Shown one piece after another: positions 58,732 through 64,000 of a stretch of DNA of 64,000 bases. Made by a program: the position numbers and the translations under genes. Position 1 is the stretch's first letter; every line of letters begins with the position of its first letter. The notes under the pieces were generated by a model. That model made no database searches, was not told where the DNA came from, and was given only the letters and a program-made list of their open reading frames with translations. The DNA is from Pseudoduganella buxea (lineage in GTDB: Bacteria > Pseudomonadota > Gammaproteobacteria > Burkholderiales > Burkholderiaceae_D), in NCBI RefSeq assembly GCF_009720835.1, contig NZ_WNKZ01000003.1, positions 94,052 to 158,051 of the forward strand, in the 5' to 3' direction.

Positions 58732-60852
58732 TCAGTTCAGCCAGCGGCGGAATGGCGCCGTATCCTGGCCGGACTGGATGAACCACTTCTTGCGCACCGG
58801 GTCGTACTGCGCGCCCAGCTGGCGCACTTCCTCGCGATCCTCGTAGCGGGCCGTCAGGTAGGTGCGCTGCACGCCGTCAACGACGGCCGTGTCCTCGATC
58901 TGGCGCAGCGCGTGGTCCGCCTTCGGCGCCACGGCCGCGATCTGCATCTGGCGCAGGTAGACGCTGCGCCGCTCCGGCTGCGCGGGCGAGATCAAGGTCA
59001 GCCGCTGGCGCGTGCGGCTCACGCCCACGTAGAACAGGTTGCGCTCCGTCTTGGGCGGCATGGCCGGGTCGGGGAATTCGCCCTGCTCCAGCCAGGGCAT
59101 GATGACGTGGCCGAACTCCTTGCCCTTGACGTCGGCGACGATGTCGAGAAAGACGAAGTTCTTGTCGCGCTTCCTGGTCGCGAAGACTTCGGCGGCATTG
59201 ATCTTCTGCCAGAACGCGGCCAACCCCAGGCCCGATTCGCCCGCCGTGTCGATAAAGCCCTGCACCGAGCGCGTCACCACGGATGCCTCATGCGGATTGA
59301 CGTACACCCGCTTGGCCACGGCCGCCAGGTCCATGCGCGCCGCCACCTCCCGCAACACGTCGCCGGCCGGGCTGTCCGCCGGCACCGCCAGCAGGTAACG
59401 CATCACGTCCGCGAACGCCGTCCCCGAGCCGGCCAGCGCGTCGCCGCCCAGGTGGCCCTGGAAGAAGCCCACCAAGAGCTGCGGCTCCTTGGCCAGGTCG
59501 TACTTGACCTTCTCGAAACCGTCCGCCGCCTCCATGCCGGAAAACACGGCCAGCGCCTCGACGATGGCCGTGCGCACCTCGTAGGATTTCACGGCCTGGA
59601 AGTCGGCCAGCGCGATGGCAAGCACGCCGCGCAGGAACAGGATCTCCTCGCGCTGCATATAGCCCTTCATGACGGGCGTGCGGTAGGCGATATTGGCCCC
59701 GATCAGCGCGTTCTCGATGGCGACGGACTGGTGCCGGTCGCGCATCAGCACGGCGCAGTCTTCCAGCCGGTACTTGTCGTCCTTCCACTGCTTGATGGCC
59801 GCCACCACCTGGCGTGCGCAGTCGGCTGCGCCGTCGTAATGGAGCTGGCGGATTTCCGTATGCTCGGCCACGCCGGAGCTGGCGTTGTTGTCCATCAGCT
59901 GGGCTATCGCCATCGTCAGGTGCGGGCCGTGGCGATAGGTCGTCGTCAGCGGATAGGCGCGCAGCGCCGGGAATGCCTGCTTGAAGCGGAAGTCGAGGAA
60001 CGCGTGGCTGGCGCCCAACTGGTCGTGGATGACCTGGTGCTTGTCGCCCACGCCCGTGAAAAAGGCGCCGGTGGCGCGGATCAGCGCCTCGACGATAAGG
60101 AAGCTGGCCTCGTTCATGTCGTGCAGCTCGTCGCAGACGACGACGCGGTAGCGCGGGAACACGCCGGCGCAGTCGGGTGAACGCTGCAGGCTGCGCGCCA
60201 GGTCGTAGGTGGGGTCGAAGGCGGTGCGGAACACCGCGCGTTCCTCGCCATCGAGCCGCGCGCTCTCGTAGGCCTGCGCCACCAGCCAGTCCGTCAGCGG
60301 CACGCCGGCCAGCTCGGCCGCTTCGACCGGATCGTCCTCGCCGTAATAGTCGCTGGCCAGCTTCATGCCCGCCTTCAGGCGCAGCAGCGCGTCCAGGAAG
60401 GCCGAGACGGCGATATCGGACTTGCGCAGGTCCAGCGTGTCGTAGCGGCCCACGTAGCGCTCCGCCACGGTGTCGATGGCGGACCACACGTGGGCCTTCA
60501 GCCGGCGCGGCTGCAGGGTGAGCTTCACTTCGCCCCCTTCGAGCTGCGCCAGCGAACGCATGGCCAGCTCCTCGATGGTGAGGATGTCGACCTGCGCCAC
60601 GGTCTCCCACGGCACGCCGATATCCTGCAGGCGCTGGCGCAGCACGTCGCGCGCCTCGGGCGTGAAGGCCAGCGCCAGGATGCGCGCCGGATCGACCTTG
60701 CGCGCGATCGACTCGGCAATGCGCAGGGCCAGGGTCGTCGTCTTGGCGGCGCCGGCATTGGCCTCGCCCAGCACGACCGGCTGCGTGGCCGTCTGCAGGT
60801 CGAGCTGCTCCCCGGTAGGGCGGATACGGTTGGGGATGAAATAGGCGGTCAT
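58732..60852 (-). CDS. UvrD-like superfamily I helicase with C-terminal DUF5710
   Basis: The start at MTAYFIPNRIRPTGEQ gives 706 residues; a start six codons upstream (60870) is also possible. The Q-motif-like PTGEQLDLQ precedes an unusual Walker A, E-A-N-A-G-A-A-K37-T, in which the Gly before Lys is Ala. Walker B is V-V-V-C-D-E-L-H-D. SF1 motifs follow (NLFYVGVSRTRQRLTLI). The last about 44 residues match DUF5710 (LGAQYDPVRKKWFI). A role in DNA repair or in nucleic-acid quality control is inferred. No partner genes are adjacent, and it converges with ggt. Confidence 0.88.
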   Translation of the reverse strand: MTAYFIPNRIRPTGEQLDLQTATQPVVLGEANAGAAKTTTLALRIAESIARKVDPARILALAFTPEARDVLRQRLQDIGVPWETVAQVDILTIEELAMRSLAQLEGGEVKLTLQPRRLKAHVWSAIDTVAERYVGRYDTLDLRKSDIAVSAFLDALLRLKAGMKLASDYYGEDDPVEAAELAGVPLTDWLVAQAYESARLDGEERAVFRTAFDPTYDLARSLQRSPDCAGVFPRYRVVVCDELHDMNEASFLIVEALIRATGAFFTGVGDKHQVIHDQLGASHAFLDFRFKQAFPALRAYPLTTTYRHGPHLTMAIAQLMDNNASSGVAEHTEIRQLHYDGAADCARQVVAAIKQWKDDKYRLEDCAVLMRDRHQSVAIENALIGANIAYRTPVMKGYMQREEILFLRGVLAIALADFQAVKSYEVRTAIVEALAVFSGMEAADGFEKVKYDLAKEPQLLVGFFQGHLGGDALAGSGTAFADVMRYLLAVPADSPAGDVLREVAARMDLAAVAKRVYVNPHEASVVTRSVQGFIDTAGESGLGLAAFWQKINAAEVFATRKRDKNFVFLDIVADVKGKEFGHVIMPWLEQGEFPDPAMPPKTERNLFYVGVSRTRQRLTLISPAQPERRSVYLRQMQIAAVAPKADHALRQIEDTAVVDGVQRTYLTARYEDREEVRQLGAQYDPVRKKWFIQSGQDTAPFRRWLN

Positions 60853-60948
60853 GGCAGTCTCGAAATACATGGCGTGAAGCGCGCCATCGTATCAGGTCGC
60901 CCGGGGTGGCGGGCCGGCTCCTGGGCAGCTTCGCCCGGTTCGATATAC

Positions 60949-60967
60949 AATACGAATCATTCTCATT
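60949..60967 (+). promoter_or_regulatory. Fur box before the TonB-dependent receptor
   Basis: The minus strand reads AATGAGAATGATTCGTATT, close to Fur boxes of the form AATGATAATCATTATC. It lies 32 bases before the start codon of the receptor and would overlap its promoter. Fur bound to iron would repress it. Confidence 0.75.
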
Positions 60968-60999
60968 TGCGTTAACAACTTTTACCTGGAAGGAAGTAC

Positions 61000-63141
61000 A
61001 TGTTTGCCACCGCCCCGGCCCGCCGCGCTCTGCGCCTCACCCCCCTCGCCTTCGGTGCCGCCCTGCTGTGCGGCCTGGCCCATGCAGCGCCGGCCGACGG
61101 GGCGGCAGTGGACGCGCCCGCGCCGGCAGCGGCCGATGCACCGGTGGCCACCGTTGTCGTCAAGGGCGAACAGGACGCCGGCTACACCACCCGCAGCAGC
61201 GCTTCGTCGGCCCGCCTGGACCTGAGCCTGCGCGAGACGCCGCAGTCGGTCTCCGTCGTCACGCGCCAGCAGATGGACGACTTCCGCCTCGACTCGGTCA
61301 ACGACATGCTGGCCAACAGCACCGGCGTGACGGTCGAGCGCATCGAGACGGACCGCACCTACTACACGGCGCGCGGCTTCGACATCACCAACTTCCAGTA
61401 TGACGGCGTCGGTTCGCCCTTCGTGTTCGGTAACGTCAGCGGCGAGCTCGATACGGTGCTGTACGAGCGGGTCGATATCGTGCGCGGCGCGAACGGCTTG
61501 ATGTCCGCCACGGGCAATCCTTCGGCCACTGTCAACTTCATCCGCAAGCGCCCCACCGCCGCGGTCAAGGCTTCCGTCTCGGCCACCTACAGCTCGTGGC
61601 AGAAGCGTCGCATCGAAGGCGACCTGTCCGGCGCACTGAACGAAGCGGGCACCTTGACCGGACGCGTGGTGGCGGCCTACCAGAAGGGCGACTCCTACCT
61701 GGACCGCTACTCGGCCGACCGCAAGGTGATCTACGGCGTACTGGAAGCGAAACTGTCCAGGGACACGACGCTGACGGCCGGCCATACCAACCAGACCGGC
61801 AAATCGAACGGCGCCATGTGGGGCGCCATTCCCCTGTACTACACCGACCTGACGCCGACCGATTACGACGTGGGCACCAGCACGGCGACCGACTGGACCA
61901 GCATGCGCGTGGAGCACAACCGCAGCTTCGTGGAACTGGCACACCGGTTCGGCAACGGCTGGCGCGCCCAGGCCACGCTGTCGCGCAACAAATCCGAAAC
62001 CCGCAGCAAGCTGTTTTACACCTACGGCACGCCGGACCGCGCCACGGGGCTGGGCCTGTACGCCTACCCGTCGATCTACAACTCGGACATCAAGCAGACC
62101 CTGTTCGACGCTTCCGCTACGGGCAAGTTCACCCTGGGCGGGCGCGAACACGACCTGACCTTCGGCGCCAACTGGTCCAGGTCCACCATCGACGACCTGT
62201 CCTACTACGGCCAGGGCATCGGCAATCCGCTGCCGTCGCTGGCCGGCTGGAACGGCGCCTACCCCGAACCCACCTTCGACGCGTCGACCAACGGCAGCGA
62301 GTACGAGGACAAGCGCAAGTCGGCCTACGTGGCGGCACGCTTCAGCCTCTCCGACCCGCTGCACCTGATCACGGGCGTCACCACCACCAAGGCCGACAGC
62401 GCCGGCACGGCCTATGGCGACAGCCGCTTCAAGTCGGCCAGCAAGACCACGCCCTATGTCGGCCTGACCTACGACCTGTCCGCCAACGTCACCGCCTACG
62501 GCAGCTACACGGCCATCTTCAATCCGCAAAGCGAGACCGACGCCACCGGCGCGACGCTGGCGCCGATGGAAGGCAAGACGGCCGAACTGGGCGTGAAGAG
62601 CGAATGGTTCAACCGCAAGCTCAATGCGTCGGCCGCCATCTTCAAGACGAAGCAGGACAACACCGCCGAGCAGGCCGGCATGATCGGCACCCGGGCCTGG
62701 TATCGCGGCGTCAACGCCGAATCGCGCGGCGTGGAACTGGACTTGTCGGGCGAACTGGCGCGCGGCCTGCAAGCGAGCGCCGGCTTCGCCGTGCTGAAAC
62801 TGGAGGACGAAGCGGGCAACGCGGCCAAGACCTACCTGCCGCGCCGTACCTTGCGCCTGTTGACCACCTACCAGGTGCCGGCCCTGCCGCAACTGACGGT
62901 GGGCGCCAGCGCCAACTGGCAGGATGACATCTACCGCAACGAGGCCGACGGCGCCGTCATCCGCCAAAGCTCGTATGCGGTGCTGGGCCTGATGGCACGC
63001 TACGACATCAACAAGCAGCTCAGCGTGTCGGCCAATGTCAACAACCTGGCCGACAAGAAGTACCTGACCAGCCTTTACTGGAGCCAGAGCTACTACGCGG
63101 CGCCGCGCAATGCCAGCGTCACGCTGAACTGGAAGTACTGA
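61000..63141 (+). CDS. TonB-dependent siderophore receptor
   Basis: The 713-residue outer-membrane receptor has a signal peptide (about 1-29). A plug domain follows (about 65-180, SLRETPQSVSVVTRQQMDDFRL; VDIVRGANGLMSATGNPSATVNF) and then the 22-strand barrel ending N-W-K-Y, with terminal aromatic Tyr. A TonB-box-like VVVKG lies near residue 52. There is no N-terminal STN domain, so no sigma/anti-sigma signalling. The plug and barrel resemble FhuE/FpvA-type ferric hydroxamate or pyoverdine receptors. GGAAGGAAG precedes the ATG. Confidence 0.94.
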   Translation: MFATAPARRALRLTPLAFGAALLCGLAHAAPADGAAVDAPAPAAADAPVATVVVKGEQDAGYTTRSSASSARLDLSLRETPQSVSVVTRQQMDDFRLDSVNDMLANSTGVTVERIETDRTYYTARGFDITNFQYDGVGSPFVFGNVSGELDTVLYERVDIVRGANGLMSATGNPSATVNFIRKRPTAAVKASVSATYSSWQKRRIEGDLSGALNEAGTLTGRVVAAYQKGDSYLDRYSADRKVIYGVLEAKLSRDTTLTAGHTNQTGKSNGAMWGAIPLYYTDLTPTDYDVGTSTATDWTSMRVEHNRSFVELAHRFGNGWRAQATLSRNKSETRSKLFYTYGTPDRATGLGLYAYPSIYNSDIKQTLFDASATGKFTLGGREHDLTFGANWSRSTIDDLSYYGQGIGNPLPSLAGWNGAYPEPTFDASTNGSEYEDKRKSAYVAARFSLSDPLHLITGVTTTKADSAGTAYGDSRFKSASKTTPYVGLTYDLSANVTAYGSYTAIFNPQSETDATGATLAPMEGKTAELGVKSEWFNRKLNASAAIFKTKQDNTAEQAGMIGTRAWYRGVNAESRGVELDLSGELARGLQASAGFAVLKLEDEAGNAAKTYLPRRTLRLLTTYQVPALPQLTVGASANWQDDIYRNEADGAVIRQSSYAVLGLMARYDINKQLSVSANVNNLADKKYLTSLYWSQSYYAAPRNASVTLNWKY

Positions 63142-63151
63142 CGCGGATCGG

Positions 63152-63508
63152 TCAACCGTGCCTGGCGCGGCTGTCCACGGGCGCCTGGGCACGGTCTTCC
63201 AGGCCGTAGTCGCGCACGACGCCGGCGATGCGCAGCCGGTAATCGGCGAACAGCCCTGATCCTTCCACGCCGCGCCCCGCGGCCTGGGCCGCCCGGTGCG
63301 CTTCCAGCGCGCGCCACCGGGCGACAGCCGCCTCGTCGCGGAAGAACGACAGCGACAGCAGCTTGGCCGGGTCGGAGAGGCTCTGGAAGCGCTCGATGGA
63401 GATGAAGCCGTCGACGCTGTCCAGCAGGGGCCGCAAGGATGCAGCGATGTCGAGGTAACGCTGGCGGCCCTGCGCGTGCGGGGTCACTTCAAAGATCACG
63501 GCGATCAT
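63152..63508 (-). CDS. ABM-type (antibiotic biosynthesis monooxygenase-like) protein
   Basis: The start at MIAVIFEVTPHAQGRQRYLDIA (63508) gives 118 residues. The pattern of a ferredoxin-like ABM dimer is clear: a first strand IAVIFEV, then VDGFISIERFQSLSDPAKLLSLSFFRDEAAVARWRALEAHRAAQAAGR. Such proteins include quinone-forming oxygenases and IsdG-type haem enzymes; the function here is open. Its start overlaps the P450 stop by four bases (ATGA), so the two are one transcript. It converges on the TonB receptor. Confidence 0.82.
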   Translation of the reverse strand: MIAVIFEVTPHAQGRQRYLDIAASLRPLLDSVDGFISIERFQSLSDPAKLLSLSFFRDEAAVARWRALEAHRAAQAAGRGVEGSGLFADYRLRIAGVVRDYGLEDRAQAPVDSRARHG

Positions 63509-64000
63509 GCTTTTTCCCTTCCATCGAGAAATTCCGGCATGCGCGCATTGGGCGATGCCCGGTAGCGCCAGCCCACGTCGGGTAAACAGCCTTCCAGCGC
63601 GACCACTGCCTGCACCGTGACCGCGCGTGCCAGCGCCTGGCCCGGGCACGCATGGCGGCCATGGCCGAACGGTTCGCGGGCCGCCGCCAGCACCAGCAGG
63701 ATGGCCTGACCGGCGTCGACCTCCACGCCTTCGATGTCGATGGCGCGCGCCGTGTAGCGCCGCGTGTTGTGGATGGCGGGATCGTCGCGCATCACCGCGT
63801 CCACCAGGGCTGCCGGATCGTCCTTCGCGCCCCGCAGCCGCGCCACGATGCAATTGCCGATCAGCCCCGCCGTCGCCTCGTACGACTGCGACAGCAGCCC
63901 GAGAAGGTTCGCCAGCAAAACGTCGGCATCGACGGCGCCGGCCCGCGCCAGCACCGCGTGCAGCAGCGGCGCGTCCGCCGGCGGCTCGGCGACCAGCCGG
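63505..64000 (-). CDS. cytochrome P450, C-terminal part (cut by the window edge)
   Basis: The frame is open from the right edge to 63505. The haem-binding loop is F-G-H-G-R-H-A-C-P-G, with the axial Cys. The I-helix segment is QSYEATAGLIG. At the K-helix position the usual ExxR motif reads A-V-M-R (in V-D-A-V-M-R-D-D-P), so the conserved Glu is Ala. R-R-Y-T-A-R follows as in other bacterial P450s. The N-terminus lies outside the window. It would oxidise an unknown small molecule using a separate redox partner. Confidence 0.9.
   Translation of the reverse strand, partial: RLVAEPPADAPLLHAVLARAGAVDADVLLANLLGLLSQSYEATAGLIGNCIVARLRGAKDDPAALVDAVMRDDPAIHNTRRYTARAIDIEGVEVDAGQAILLVLAAAREPFGHGRHACPGQALARAVTVQAVVALEGCLPDVGWRYRASPNARMPEFLDGREKA

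Overview
The window is a chromosomal segment of a high-G+C Gram-negative bacterium, most likely a betaproteobacterium of the family Oxalobacteraceae (Massilia, Duganella or a relative). This rests on the complete dcw gene order, the ftsY-ftsE-ftsX-rpoH order with a CIRCE element on rpoH, the Burkholderiales-type general porin, and the protein sequences themselves. Genus assignment is inference. There is no sign of a plasmid or prophage, no CRISPR array was seen, and no tRNA or rRNA gene was recognised.

Layout. 1-1276: argJ, read leftward, with the first codons of a following gene at the left edge. 1380-7091: three tandem copies of a two-gene module, each a secreted outer-membrane beta-barrel protein plus a secreted single-lobe PstS-like protein. 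Each copy has a related upstream element and its own terminator. 7143-7899: an IS110-like DEDD-domain remnant, a short palindrome and a decayed end of an IS1595-type element. 7961-9832: a chemoreceptor. 10064-12832: secA. 13092-17100: dciA-like gene, lpxC, an EamA transporter, a small secreted protein, a SET-domain protein and a peroxiredoxin. 17288-34578: the division and cell-wall cluster, all on the minus strand in transcription order mraZ-rsmH-ftsL-ftsI-murE-murF-mraY-murD-ftsW-murG-murC-ddlB-ftsQ-ftsA-ftsZ, preceded by a four-repeat MraZ operator. 34690-35270: an A+T-richer non-coding stretch.

35275-38238: glpK, the RNase P RNA gene and a small ArsR-regulator operon. 38382-44629: an acetolactate-synthase-like ThDP enzyme, an HDOD protein, a three-gene unit (BNR/sialidase-like protein plus two polytopic membrane proteins) and a small secreted protein. 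44712-45802: an intact IS1595-type insertion sequence, inserted in the T-tract of the terminator of the neighbouring general porin. 47086-52176: a second chemoreceptor, an Fe(II)/2-oxoglutarate dioxygenase, an AEC-type permease and a CarH-like B12-binding MerR regulator. 52283-56292: ftsY, ftsE, ftsX, rpoH. 56489-64000: a lipoprotein, gamma-glutamyltranspeptidase, a UvrD-like helicase with a DUF5710 tail, a Fur-box-preceded TonB-dependent siderophore receptor, and an operon of a cytochrome P450 (cut by the window edge) with a small ABM-type protein.

Most of the window is conserved housekeeping sequence. The least explained parts are the triplicated barrel/PBP-lobe modules between argJ and secA, the BNR-plus-two-membrane-protein unit, the CarH-like regulator beside a dioxygenase and permease, and the P450 lacking the usual K-helix glutamate.
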